DNA from: Actinomycetota bacterium
GTDB taxonomy: Bacteria; Actinomycetota; CADDZG01; WHSQ01
Assembly (NCBI GenBank): GCA_009380005.1
Contig: WHSQ01000024.1
Span: 1 to 44,522 of the forward strand
Reading direction: 5' to 3'
DNA length: 44,522 bases
Of the stretch, positions 35,695 to 44,166 are shown piece after piece. Below the pieces are notes generated by a model. The model was not told the DNA's origin, searched no databases, and worked only from the letters and a program-made list of their open reading frames with translations. A program made the position numbers and the translations under genes. Within the stretch, counting starts at the first letter, position 1; every line of letters starts with the position of its first letter.

Positions 35695-36992
35695 ACCGGC
35701 GCCTCCTCCAGTACGCGCCCGTCGGCCACGGTTCTGGCCCCCCTGAAGAACACGTGGCGCACGCGCCCCGTAAGCGAGCGTCCCGCGTAGGGAGTGTTCC
35801 GGGTCTTCGAGTGGAACTCCCCGGGGTCCACGGTCCAGGTCTCGTCGGGGTCGAATATCACGACGTTCGCGGGACGTCCCATCGCGATGGAGCCCTGGTC
35901 CTCGAGACCCAGGATGCGCGTGGGGGCAGTGGCCAGCAGCTCTACGGCGCGCGCCATGTCGATCCTGCCCGGAGCGACGAGTTCGGTGAGCGTCAGCGCC
36001 AGGGCCGTCTCGAGCCCCAACATGCCGGGCGGGGCGTACGTGAACTCCATCTCCTTCTCTTCCATCGAATGAGGTGCATGATCCGTCGCGATCGCATCGA
36101 TCGTTCCGTCCGCGAGGCCGTCGACGATCGCCTCCCGATCCGCGTGCGTGCGCAACGGCGGATTGACCTTGAGATGCGGGTCGTAGCTCTCCAGCGCGGA
36201 ATCGTCGAGGGTGAAGTGATGTGGGGTCGCCTCGGCCGTGACGCGCACGCCCTCCGCCTTGGCGCGCCGTACGAGCTTCACCGTACCGGCAGTCGAGATA
36301 TGCAGCAGATGCAACCGGCAGCCGGTCAGTCGCGCGAGCGCGATGTCACGGGCGGCCATCAGCTCCTCGGCCTCGGCGGGGATCCCTCGCAGTCCCAGCG
36401 CCGCGGACCAGTTTCCCTCGTGCATCTGTCCCCCGGCCGCCAGCCCATCGTCCTCACAGTGCTCGGCGTAGATCGCGTCGAAGCCGGCCAGGTACTCCAT
36501 CGTGCGGCGGGCGAAGAGGGCATTCTGCACCCCCCGGCCGTCGTCGGTGAACAGTCGAACCTCGGCCGGCGAGCGGATCATCTCGCCGATGTCCGCCATC
36601 CTCTCGCCGCGGAGCCCGCGGGATAGGGCGCCGGCCGGGATCACGTCCACGAGCCCGACCTCGCGCCCCTGGGCCCACACCTTCTCCACGATCGCGGCGG
36701 AGTCGGCAACCGGGTCGGTGTTGGGCATCGCACAGATGGCCGTGTAACCGCCGGCTGCCGCCGCCGCCGAGGCGGTCGCTATCGTCTCTTCGTCCTCCCG
36801 GCCCGGCTCCCGCACGTGCGTATGCAGATCCACCAATCCGGGAGCGACCACGAGTCCGCTCGCGTCGATGGTCTCGGCTCCATCCGAGGTGACCCTCGGT
36901 GCGGCGATAATCCCGTCCTCGATAAGCACATCGCGCATCTCATCGGCGCCGGTCCCGTCTACGACCCGACCGCCACTGATCAAGAAGCTCAT
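35691..36992 (-). CDS. pyrC: dihydroorotase
   Basis: Cyclises carbamoyl aspartate. The 433-aa type I amidohydrolase has the metal-binding [10 protein letters not shown], the histidines of YAEHCED and [10 protein letters not shown], and ATDHAPHS. The ATG overlaps the pyrB stop in ATGA. Confidence 0.97.
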   Translation of the reverse strand: MSFLISGGRVVDGTGADEMRDVLIEDGIIAAPRVTSDGAETIDASGLVVAPGLVDLHTHVREPGREDEETIATASAAAAAGGYTAICAMPNTDPVADSAAIVEKVWAQGREVGLVDVIPAGALSRGLRGERMADIGEMIRSPAEVRLFTDDGRGVQNALFARRTMEYLAGFDAIYAEHCEDDGLAAGGQMHEGNWSAALGLRGIPAEAEELMAARDIALARLTGCRLHLLHISTAGTVKLVRRAKAEGVRVTAEATPHHFTLDDSALESYDPHLKVNPPLRTHADREAIVDGLADGTIDAIATDHAPHSMEEKEMEFTYAPPGMLGLETALALTLTELVAPGRIDMARAVELLATAPTRILGLEDQGSIAMGRPANVVIFDPDETWTVDPGEFHSKTRNTPYAGRSLTGRVRHVFFRGARTVADGRVLEEAPV

Positions 36993-37939
36993 ACGCTCGC
37001 TCCGACATCGACCCCGTCCTCGGGCTTACCGAGCATCAGGTAGAGCAAACTCATCCGGACCGCGAGACCGTTGGCGACCTGGTCGAGGACGATCGAGCGC
37101 TGCGATTCGGACACGTCTGCGGCTATCTCGACGCCACGGTTCATCGGCCCGGGGTGCATGACGAGAGCCTCGGGCTTCATCCGGGACGCTCGCCGGCGGT
37201 CCAACCCCCACAGGATCGAGTACTCGCGATCGCTCGGGTACAGCTGTTCGTTCTGACGTTCCTTCTGCACGCGGAGGAGGTAGCAAACGTCGACATCCTC
37301 GATGACCGCATCGAGGTCGTGCTCGATCGTCGCCCCCCAGTCCTTGGCTTGAGCCGGGATGAGCGTGGCGGGCCCGACCAGCGTCACCTTGGCCCCCATC
37401 GTCACGAGACCCTTCACGTTCGATCTGGCTACCCGCGAGTGCACGATGTCACCGACGATCGCGACGTGCAGGTCCTCCAAGTCCTTAAAGCGCTCGCGTA
37501 TGGAGAACAGATCCAGGAGCGCCTGCGTGGGGTGCTCGTGGAAGCCATCGCCCGCGTTCAGCACGCTCGCCTTCACCCAGCGAGCGAGCTGGTGGGGTGC
37601 GCCGGAAGATCCGTGTCGAACGATGATCGCGTCTACCCCCATGGCCTCGAGCGTCCACGCGGTGTCCTTGAACGACTCACCCTTGCTCACGCTGGACTTC
37701 GCGTCTGCACTGAAGTTGATGACGTCCGCCGACAGCCGCTTGGCCGCGAGCTCGAAAGAGATCCGGGTGCGCGTGGATGCCTCGTAGAACAGGTTGCAGA
37801 CCGTACGTCCCCGCAAGGTCGGGAGCTTCTTGATGGGCCGGTCGGTGACCTGCCGCAGGCTCTCGGCCGTGTCGAGGATGCGCGTTATCTCGCCGGCGCC
37901 CAATTGATCCATGGACAGAAGATGTTTGAGCATGCTCAC
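36989..37939 (-). CDS. pyrB: aspartate carbamoyltransferase catalytic subunit
   Basis: Joins carbamoyl phosphate and aspartate. The 316-aa protein has [13 protein letters not shown], the [12 protein letters not shown] loop, [11 protein letters not shown] and [10 protein letters not shown]. No pyrI regulatory subunit is present, as in Bacillus-type operons. The GTG start overlaps the pyrR stop in GTGA; an ATG lies two codons further in. Confidence 0.97.
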   Translation of the reverse strand: MSMLKHLLSMDQLGAGEITRILDTAESLRQVTDRPIKKLPTLRGRTVCNLFYEASTRTRISFELAAKRLSADVINFSADAKSSVSKGESFKDTAWTLEAMGVDAIIVRHGSSGAPHQLARWVKASVLNAGDGFHEHPTQALLDLFSIRERFKDLEDLHVAIVGDIVHSRVARSNVKGLVTMGAKVTLVGPATLIPAQAKDWGATIEHDLDAVIEDVDVCYLLRVQKERQNEQLYPSDREYSILWGLDRRRASRMKPEALVMHPGPMNRGVEIAADVSESQRSIVLDQVANGLAVRMSLLYLMLGKPEDGVDVGASV

Positions 37940-38502
37940 TTGAACTCCCCGATCAGGACGGCATCCTCGCCGTCCAGCTCCTCGACGTGAACCTTTACGA
38001 CTTCTTCCGACGCCGTCGGCAGGTTCTTGCCGACGTGATCGGCGCGTATGGGAAGCTCGCGGTGGCCGCGATCCACGAGCACGGCGAGCCGGATCGCCTT
38101 GGGGCGTCCCATGTCGAGCACCGCGTCGAACGCGGCTCGGATCGTGCGCCCCGTGTAGAGGACGTCGTCGACGAGCACCACGATCTTCCCGTCCAGGTCG
38201 CCCGGGACCGTCGTCGCCTCGAGGTTCCGGGGCCCCCTCAGCGCCACGTCATCGCGGTAGAGCGAGACGTCCAGGGCCCCCGACGGCAGATCGACCCCTT
38301 CGAAGGAAGCGATGGTGTTCGCGACCCGATCCGCCAGCGGCGCCCCGCGGGTGCGGATACCGACGATCACGAGGTCCTCGCTGCCCTTGTTGCCCTCGAC
38401 GATCTCGTGTGAGATGCGGATGAGAGCTCTGCGGATCTCGTCCGGGCCCATGACCCGGGTCTTGAGCTGGAACTCGGCGCCGCCGGCGGCTTGAGCCGGC
38501 AT
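37936..38502 (-). CDS. pyrR: PyrR, pyrimidine operon regulator / uracil phosphoribosyltransferase
   Basis: RNA-binding regulator that senses UMP/UTP and also shows UPRTase activity in known members. The 188-aa product has the PRPP motif [38 protein letters not shown] and SLYRDD. The ATG at 38502 is directly preceded by an in-frame TTG; both lie right after the U-run of the leader terminator, and the GGGGAGG ribosome-binding site is inside the 3' arm of that hairpin. First gene of the operon, fitting self-control through the leader. Confidence 0.96.
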   Translation of the reverse strand: MPAQAAGGAEFQLKTRVMGPDEIRRALIRISHEIVEGNKGSEDLVIVGIRTRGAPLADRVANTIASFEGVDLPSGALDVSLYRDDVALRGPRNLEATTVPGDLDGKIVVLVDDVLYTGRTIRAAFDAVLDMGRPKAIRLAVLVDRGHRELPIRADHVGKNLPTASEEVVKVHVEELDGEDAVLIGEFK

Positions 38503-38503
38503 C

Positions 38504-38532
38504 AAAAAACGCCTCCCCGGGACGAGGAAGCG
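38504..38532 (-). terminator. attenuator terminator at the pyrR start, also masks its RBS
   Basis: On the minus strand CGCTTCCTC (38524-38532) pairs with GGGGAGGCG (38510-38518), nine pairs including two G-U, and is followed by six U residues (38504-38509) that run into the pyrR start codon. The 3' arm holds the pyrR Shine-Dalgarno sequence, so the same hairpin could stop transcription and block translation. Confidence 0.8.
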
Positions 38533-38561
38533 CCGGCCGCTAGGTATGACAAGACTCGTGC

Positions 38562-38594
38562 TCCTTTCCGGCCTCGCGGGGCCGATTTAAAGGA
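38562..38594 (-). promoter_or_regulatory. PyrR-binding stem-loop in the pyr leader
   Basis: On the minus strand TCCTTT ... AAAGGA flanks a CGGCC/GGCCG upper stem with an AAAT bulge and a loop reading CCCGCGAGGCC. This fits the established PyrR-binding loop pattern (A/U)UCCNGNGAGG(C/U)U closely. It lies about 30 nt before the terminator hairpin of pyrR. Confidence 0.8.
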
Positions 38595-38607
38595 CCGTTG
38601 GGGACAG

Positions 38608-38635
38608 GTTACACGGACGGAGCCCGCGGTCTCAA
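38608..38635 (-). promoter_or_regulatory. probable pyr operon promoter
   Basis: On the minus strand a TTGAGA -35 (38630-38635), a 16-bp spacer and a TGTAAC -10 (38608-38613) lie just upstream of the PyrR-binding loop. The start near 38601 would place the whole PyrR element at the 5' end of the mRNA, as expected for this kind of control. Confidence 0.55.
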
Positions 38636-38648
38636 GGAACGGGCGCCA

Positions 38649-39710
38649 TCAGGACGAACAGCGCACCGAGGTGACCGGGGGCAGGTGAGCGGCGGCGAGG
38701 GCCCAGGTCGCTCCCTCGTCGCCGGAGGAGTAGACCTCGCCCTGCTGGGTCCCGAAGTAGAGGCCAAGTGGGTTGCGGCCGTCGTGACAGAACGCCTGCC
38801 GAAGGATCGTTGGGAACGCGTTCTCCTGCGGCAGCCCGTCCCTACGGGCGTACCACGACCTACCCCGGTCCCGGGTCTCGAACACCCGCAACTTCCCCTC
38901 CGGCGTGACCCGGTCCTCGGCGCCGGTCAGGGGGATGACGAAGGCCCGGTCGGGATCGTGAGGGTCCACCACCAGGGGGAATCCGAAATCGCTGGGCAGC
39001 CCGCGTCCGATGTCGTCCCAGGTTTCACCTGCGTCGTCCGAGCGGTAGACGCCGCCGTGGAATTGCATGTAGAGCGTGTCGGGTTGCAGGGGCGCACGAT
39101 GCATGTTGTGGACGCAGAGGGCCAAGGCGTCCTCGCGTGCATCCTCGGGGAGGTAACCGGCCACCAGGCCCTCGACGCCCCGCCGCCACGAGTTGCCTCC
39201 ATCCTCCGAGAGCCACACCCCCGCCGCCGATATGCCCACCGCGATCCGGGACGGGTCCCCCGGCCACGTGCAGATGGAATGCAGGCACTGGCCACCCGCC
39301 CCGGCTCCCCAGTCCGGACGGCTCGGAACGTCCCACAGCGCGGGATTGATGGCCCACGACTTGCCCCCGTCCTCGCTGCGGAAGAGAGCCGCCGGAGCGA
39401 CCCCGGCCCAGAGGACGTCTTCCTCCTCGCCCGCCGCGATCACCCAGGTCCGTTCGACGGTGGCGCCGGCGTCTGCCGGGAACGCCGGGCCCTCGGACTG
39501 TTGCCATTCCGCGAGCGGGTCCTCGGTATGGAAGACGTGAGGCCCGAAGAACCCATTCGTGACCGAGGCCAGGTAGCGCCCCGAGCGCTCGTCGCGCACG
39601 GCGAACTCGCACACCGACCCTTCGAACTTCCGGTCGACGACCTGCATCGGGCCGCCCGGCTCCCCGCGAAGGATGACCAGACCCTTGTTCGTGCCTACGA
39701 GAACCTCCAT
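38649..39710 (-). CDS. BNR-repeat (sialidase-like) beta-propeller protein
   Basis: 353-aa protein built of repeats with Asp-box (SxDxGxxW) turns: SEDGGKSW, SEDGGNSW, SDDAGETW, TRDRGRSW and SGDEGATW. This is the beta-propeller pattern shared by sialidases, YVTN/BNR proteins and photosynthesis-assembly factors. No signal peptide is present, and the sialidase Arg triad or FRIP motif is not evident, so glycosidase activity is doubtful. The ATG shares one base with the stop of the MoaD-like gene (TGATG), so the two are probably co-translated. The function of the pair is unknown to me. Confidence 0.85.
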   Translation of the reverse strand: MEVLVGTNKGLVILRGEPGGPMQVVDRKFEGSVCEFAVRDERSGRYLASVTNGFFGPHVFHTEDPLAEWQQSEGPAFPADAGATVERTWVIAAGEEEDVLWAGVAPAALFRSEDGGKSWAINPALWDVPSRPDWGAGAGGQCLHSICTWPGDPSRIAVGISAAGVWLSEDGGNSWRRGVEGLVAGYLPEDAREDALALCVHNMHRAPLQPDTLYMQFHGGVYRSDDAGETWDDIGRGLPSDFGFPLVVDPHDPDRAFVIPLTGAEDRVTPEGKLRVFETRDRGRSWYARRDGLPQENAFPTILRQAFCHDGRNPLGLYFGTQQGEVYSSGDEGATWALAAAHLPPVTSVRCSS

Positions 39711-39973
39711 CAGCCGCCTCCCGAGATAGCCGGCAAGACCTGGATGCGATCCGCTTCCGCGATGGCGGCCTCCACCGGGGCGCGTTCCCCGTTCACGAAG
39801 ACGTTCACGTGTCGTCGGATGCTGCCGGTCTCGTCCAGGATCCAGCCGGAGAGCCCCGGGTAGCGCCGCTCCAGATCGGACAGGACCTGTCCCAGCGTCG
39901 AGCCCTCGGAAACGACTGCAGCTCCGGTGCCGGCCCGCTGCCGGAGCTGGGAGGGAAGATGCACGACCGCCAT
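39710..39973 (-). CDS. MoaD/ThiS-like ubiquitin-fold protein with C-terminal GGG
   Basis: 87-aa beta-grasp protein. The pattern MAVVHLPSQLRQRAG ... VLSDLERRYPGL ... VNVFVNGE ... ADRIQVLPAISGGG fits the MoaD/ThiS family. The C-terminal glycines are those that family members use for thiocarboxylation or conjugation. No MoeB/ThiF-type activating enzyme, moaE or thiG is nearby, so sulfur transfer for molybdopterin or thiamine is not supported by context. Co-translated with the beta-propeller gene; nusB lies upstream. Confidence 0.88.
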   Translation of the reverse strand: MAVVHLPSQLRQRAGTGAAVVSEGSTLGQVLSDLERRYPGLSGWILDETGSIRRHVNVFVNGERAPVEAAIAEADRIQVLPAISGGG

Positions 39974-39990
39974 GACGGCAGTCTATTGAG

Positions 39991-40446
39991 CTACTCGGCC
40001 ACGCGCCTCTCCACGACGCGACCCAGGACCCCATTGATGAACCGGCCCGAATCGTCCGTGGAGAGCGCCTTCGCCAGTTCGACGGCCTCGTTGATCGCGA
40101 CGGCGACGGGGACATCGTCCCGCCACAACAGCTCGAAGATAGCCATGCGCAGCAGGGTCCGATCCACGACCGGCATGCGCTGGATCGCCCACTTGTCCGC
40201 GACCTCCGCGATGAGCGCATCGATGTCTGCCTGGTGCTCCTGAACCCCCTCCACGAGGGTTCGGGCGTAGGCCAGCACCGCAGGAACGGGCTCCACGGTG
40301 GACCGGGACCCGTCCTCGTCGGACGCGGCCAGCACCCAACCGCCCCGCCGGCGGGCCTCGAACGCCTCCGTCGGGAGCTGATCACGGATCTCGGCTTCGT
40401 AGAGCACGTCCAGGGCCAGCCGTCTGGCGTCGCGACGCTCCTTCAT
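39991..40446 (-). CDS. nusB: transcription antitermination / rRNA processing factor NusB
   Basis: Binds boxA RNA with NusE (S10) in rRNA antitermination; a boxA-like site is in this window at 583-610. The 151-aa helical protein has RRDARRLALDVLYEAEI-type N-terminus (here ERRDARRLALDVLYEAE), IQRMPVVDRTLLRMAIFELL and VAINEAVELAK ... RFINGVLG. It follows efp, a common order. Confidence 0.96.
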   Translation of the reverse strand: MKERRDARRLALDVLYEAEIRDQLPTEAFEARRRGGWVLAASDEDGSRSTVEPVPAVLAYARTLVEGVQEHQADIDALIAEVADKWAIQRMPVVDRTLLRMAIFELLWRDDVPVAVAINEAVELAKALSTDDSGRFINGVLGRVVERRVAE

Positions 40447-40476
40447 CTGAGGAGCTTCACGTACGCCGCGCGGGAC

Positions 40477-41034
40477 TCAGGCCCGTGATAGGTATCCCCC
40501 GGAGCGCGTGTCCACCTTGATGCTGTCGCCCTTCTCGAGGAAGAGCGGGACCTGAACGACGGCTCCGGTCTCCACCGTCGCCGGCTTCAGAGCGCCCGAG
40601 ACGCGGTCACCTTTCAGACCCGGCTCGGTTTCGGTGATCTGTAACACCATCGTCGTGGGGAGCTCGGCGCCGATCGGCATCCCTTCGTACGTGGGCACCA
40701 TCGCCACCGTGCCGTCCTTCAGGAATCTGCGCGCGTCGCCCAACAGCTCCGGATCGACGTGCACCTGCTCGTAGCTCTCCCTGTCCATGAACACGAGCCC
40801 GGCGGCGTCTTCGTAGAGATACTGCATCTCTCTCTTGTCTACGACGGCCAGGTTGACCTTTTCGTCGGCTCGGAAGGTTCGGTCGATGACGGCACCGGTC
40901 TTGACGTTCTTCAGCTTCGTCTTCACGAAGGCCTGACCTTTTCCGGGCTTCACATGCTGGTAGTTGACGATGGTGAACAGCGTCCCGCCAAGTTCCAGCG
41001 TCTGTCCCGGTCGCATGTCGTTGGTCGAGATCAA
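40477..41034 (-). CDS. efp: translation elongation factor P
   Basis: Relieves ribosome stalling at proline runs. The 185-aa, three-domain protein has the KOW-like N domain with the tip loop VKPGKGQAFV, whose Lys is modified in some bacteria, an OB domain, and the C-terminal signature LFLEKGDSIKVDTRSGGYLSRA. The TTG start at 41034 has GGGGTG six bases upstream; M7 is a less likely alternative. No epmA/epmB-type modifier is in the window. Confidence 0.96.
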   Translation of the reverse strand: MISTNDMRPGQTLELGGTLFTIVNYQHVKPGKGQAFVKTKLKNVKTGAVIDRTFRADEKVNLAVVDKREMQYLYEDAAGLVFMDRESYEQVHVDPELLGDARRFLKDGTVAMVPTYEGMPIGAELPTTMVLQITETEPGLKGDRVSGALKPATVETGAVVQVPLFLEKGDSIKVDTRSGGYLSRA

Positions 41035-41045
41035 GCGTCACACCC

Positions 41046-42134
41046 CTACAGTTCGATCAGCGTGTCTTTGCGAGCGGTCGTGAGGACGCGAGGTCCGGCT
41101 GCCGTTACGACGACACAGTCCTCGATGCGGATGCCGCCGAAGTCCACGACGTACAGACCCGGCTCGACCGTTACGACATCGTTCTCGACCAAGGAGTCCT
41201 TCGCTTCACGATTCATCCGGGGCTCTTCGTGGATGTCGAGCCCCACGCCGTGGCCGAGTCCGTGACCGAACTCATCGGCCCGCCCCGCGGCCCCGATGAC
41301 GTCCCTGGCTGCGGCATCGACCTCCCGGCAAGACCGTCCCACGGTGGAGGCTTCGATCCCCCTGAGCTGAGCCTCGAGCACGAGTTCGTACGTCTCCTTC
41401 TGTGCGTCCGTTGCGGGGCCGACCACGACGCTACGCGTCATGTCGGAGCAGTAACCCTCGACCTTGCAGCCGAAATCCAGCAGGACGATGTCACCCTTCT
41501 CGATCTCCCTGTCGCTCGGTGAGTGGTGGATGTGCGCGGATAGAGGGCCGGCGGCGACGATGGGTTCGAAGGAAACGGCATCGGCCCCCCGCCGGCGCAT
41601 CCGGATCTCGAGGTCCAACGCGATCTGGCGCTCCCTCATGCCGGGAACGAGGTTATCGAGGAGCCAGTCGAAGGCCTCGTCGGCGACGCGGACCGCTCGT
41701 TCCAGGAGCTCGACCTCCGCCGGCTCCTTGGCGCGGCGGATCTGTTCGACGACCTTCTTGGTGGGCACAAGCTCCACCCCATCCAGCCGTTCGGCCAGGG
41801 TGTCCCTGGTGGACAGGGTCATCTCCGCGGCTTCTACGCCCAGCCTGGTGATCCCCAGCGAAGTCACCCTGTCTTTCAACACGTCCCAGAGGTTGAGCGG
41901 ATAGATCACGATCTCCGCGTTGCGGACGAGCATCCCGGCGCGCGCCTCGTAGCGGGTGTCGGAGAGGAAAAGAGCCCCGTCTGCGGCAACGAGGACCTGT
42001 CCGTTCGTGCCGGTGAACCCGGTGAGGTACTGAACGTTCGTGAGATCGGTCACCAACAGCGCGTCGATGCCTTCTTCGCCGAGACGCCCTCGAACCTTCT
42101 CGACCCGCCCCTCGTGATCCATGCTCGTCGTCAA
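41046..42134 (-). CDS. M24 family Xaa-Pro peptidase
   Basis: Metallo-aminopeptidase acting on X-Pro bonds. The 362-aa protein has an N-terminal creatinase-like domain (about 1-130) and a pita-bread catalytic domain with metal ligands in LLDFGCKVEGYCSDMTR (two Asp), GHGLGHGVGLDIHE (His), TVEPGLY (Glu) and GIRIEDCVVV (Glu). It fits PepQ/PepP-type proteins found beside efp in many bacteria. The TTG start overlaps the aroQ stop in TTGA; an ATG four codons in (42122) is an alternative. Confidence 0.95.
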   Translation of the reverse strand: MTTSMDHEGRVEKVRGRLGEEGIDALLVTDLTNVQYLTGFTGTNGQVLVAADGALFLSDTRYEARAGMLVRNAEIVIYPLNLWDVLKDRVTSLGITRLGVEAAEMTLSTRDTLAERLDGVELVPTKKVVEQIRRAKEPAEVELLERAVRVADEAFDWLLDNLVPGMRERQIALDLEIRMRRRGADAVSFEPIVAAGPLSAHIHHSPSDREIEKGDIVLLDFGCKVEGYCSDMTRSVVVGPATDAQKETYELVLEAQLRGIEASTVGRSCREVDAAARDVIGAAGRADEFGHGLGHGVGLDIHEEPRMNREAKDSLVENDVVTVEPGLYVVDFGGIRIEDCVVVTAAGPRVLTTARKDTLIEL

Positions 42135-42586
42135 CGTCTCTCCTCACCGGTCGGGTCCGACACGATCCCCGTCAATGCATGCAGTCCCGCGATGTAGGAG
42201 TGAACGCCGAGCCCCGTGATGACGCCGGCCGCAGCCGCCGCGGTGACCGAACGAGCGCGCCACGGCTCCCGAGCGTGGATGTTCGAGATATGGACCTCGA
42301 TCACCGGATAGGGGACGGCCCGGATCGCGTCGGCGATGGCGCGGCTGGTGTGCGAGTAGGCCCCCGGGTTCACCAACGCTCCCGACACCTCTTCTATGGC
42401 GTCGTGCAGGAGCTCGATGATCTCCCCCTCGCGAGCGGACTGGTGGACGTCGAGATCCATCCCCAGACGCTCGGCTTCGGCTCGTACCGTGTCGTTGAGC
42501 TCTCCCAGGGTGGTCGTGCCGTACACGGAAGGCTCACGCGTGCCCAAGAGGTTGAGGTTCGGACCATGGATCAGCAGGACCTTCAT
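42131..42586 (-). CDS. aroQ: type II 3-dehydroquinate dehydratase
   Basis: Third step of the shikimate pathway. The 151-aa protein has IHGPNLNLLGTREPSVYG, the active-site Tyr and Arg, HQSAREGEIIELLHDA, NPGAYSHTS and the EVHISNIHARE motif, all type II. The ATG overlaps the aroKB stop in ATGA. Confidence 0.97.
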   Translation of the reverse strand: MKVLLIHGPNLNLLGTREPSVYGTTTLGELNDTVRAEAERLGMDLDVHQSAREGEIIELLHDAIEEVSGALVNPGAYSHTSRAIADAIRAVPYPVIEVHISNIHAREPWRARSVTAAAAAGVITGLGVHSYIAGLHALTGIVSDPTGEERR

Positions 42587-44166
42587 GCACCCAACCTCGC
42601 GACGGCGCGCTTGACCGCGTCGGCGGGAGCTTCGACGTCGACGACCGGATGAGCCAGGCCTCGTAACAGAACGAATCGCACGCCCCGACGGTACTTCTTG
42701 TCGTGTACCCATGCATCTTCCAGCGCGCCGACGTCCAGCGATGCGGTGGTCGGCAAACCCACCGCGCGCAGCACGTCGAGGTGACGATCGACGAGATCGG
42801 CGTCGAGCATGCCCAGCTCCTGGGCGAGATACGCCGCCGCCACCATGCCGAGAGACACCGCTTCGCCGTGCCGGATCCCGCCGTAACCCGCCGCATTCTC
42901 GATGGCGTGGGCGAACGTGTGACCGTAGTTCAGTTGCATCCTCCGGCCCTCGTCTCGCTCGTCGGCTGCGATCACCGATGCCTTCGCCGCCGCACATCGC
43001 ACGACGATGTCGATCAGCGTTCGCCGGTCCCGGTCGAAGATGCGTCCGGCGTCCGACTCGACAACGGACAGAAGGGTGGGGTCGGAGACGAATCCATACT
43101 TGACGACCTCGGCGAGCCCCGCGCGCAGCTCCTCGTCCGGCAACCCATCCAGCAGGGATACGTCGCAGATCACCCCGAGCGGCTGATGGAACACGCCCAC
43201 CAGGTTCTTGCCCTGGGGAAGGTTCACGCCCGCCTTCCCTCCGATCGCGGCATCGACCTGCCCCAGCAACGTGGACGGCACGTGGACCGCCGCGATCCCC
43301 CGGAGGTAGGTCCCCGCGAGGAAGCCGGTCAGGTCGGTGATCACGCCGCCGCCGACCCCCACGACGACGTCGTGTCGATGCAGTCCGGCATCCGCCATAC
43401 GCCCGTAGAGCTCGCCGGCGATCTCGAGAGATTTGCTCTCCTCGCCGTCCGCAACTTCCATCACGCGGACTTCCGTGCCGCGATCGGTGAAGCTCCTCGC
43501 GACGCGATCCGCGATCGCGCGCAACCCGGGGTGCGTGAGGACCGCGACGCGCTCGCAGTCGGGCGAAGGCTCGACGAGGGACGCGGCCGTCGCCACGATG
43601 CCATCGCCCACGTAGATCTCGTAGCTCCGGTCGCCGAGAGGAACCACGACCTGTTCGGCCCCCGCGCGCCCGGACCGGGTCCCTCCGACCAGCGCCACCA
43701 CGGAGGACGTCACCTCCTCAGGCGAGCGTCCGTCGGTGGGAACCGTGTGCCGGGCGACGCGTTTGTAGAGCACGTCACGCTCCGCCATCAGCGCCTTGGG
43801 GTCGGCGGCCGAGAGCATGGGGCGAGCGATCGCGTCCGAGCGCGCCCGTCGCATCGCCTCGGCGAACGAGACGTCCAGATGTACGACGTTCGCCCAGCCG
43901 AGCGCGGTGCAAGTCCGGGGATCGCCCACGGCTCCCCCGCCCAGAGCCACGACGGCTTCCGGCCCGTCCAGGATCTCGCCGACGATCACCCGTTCCAGCT
44001 CTCGGAACGCAGGCTCGCCGCCGGCACGGAACATCTCGTCGATGCTCGTTCCGGCTCGAGCCGCGATCAGGGCGTCGGAGTCGACGAACGGCAGCCCCAG
44101 CTCCCGCGCCAGGAGTCGTCCGACCGTGGATTTCCCGGCCCCCATGAACCCGACGAGGACGATCAT
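42583..44166 (-). CDS. aroKB: fused shikimate kinase - 3-dehydroquinate synthase
   Basis: 527-aa fusion of two shikimate-pathway enzymes. Residues about 1-165 are AroK: P-loop GFMGAGKSTVG (about 6-16), the DSD of FVDSDALI, and GGGAVGDP. After a short linker, residues about 175-527 are AroB: NAD-binding GVGGGVITDLTGFLAGTYLRG, the AAIGGKAGVNLPQGKNLVGVF block with active-site lysines, EVVKYG, and metal-binding His/Glu in LNYGHTFAHAIE. The single frame has no internal stop or clear second ribosome-binding site. The ATG overlaps the aroC stop in ATGA. Confidence 0.95.
   Translation of the reverse strand: MIVLVGFMGAGKSTVGRLLARELGLPFVDSDALIAARAGTSIDEMFRAGGEPAFRELERVIVGEILDGPEAVVALGGGAVGDPRTCTALGWANVVHLDVSFAEAMRRARSDAIARPMLSAADPKALMAERDVLYKRVARHTVPTDGRSPEEVTSSVVALVGGTRSGRAGAEQVVVPLGDRSYEIYVGDGIVATAASLVEPSPDCERVAVLTHPGLRAIADRVARSFTDRGTEVRVMEVADGEESKSLEIAGELYGRMADAGLHRHDVVVGVGGGVITDLTGFLAGTYLRGIAAVHVPSTLLGQVDAAIGGKAGVNLPQGKNLVGVFHQPLGVICDVSLLDGLPDEELRAGLAEVVKYGFVSDPTLLSVVESDAGRIFDRDRRTLIDIVVRCAAAKASVIAADERDEGRRMQLNYGHTFAHAIENAAGYGGIRHGEAVSLGMVAAAYLAQELGMLDADLVDRHLDVLRAVGLPTTASLDVGALEDAWVHDKKYRRGVRFVLLRGLAHPVVDVEAPADAVKRAVARLGA

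Noticed and set aside
38649-39710. True secreted sialidase
   Set aside because: Asp-boxes are present but there is no signal peptide and no clear FRIP/Arg-triad, so only the propeller fold is claimed.
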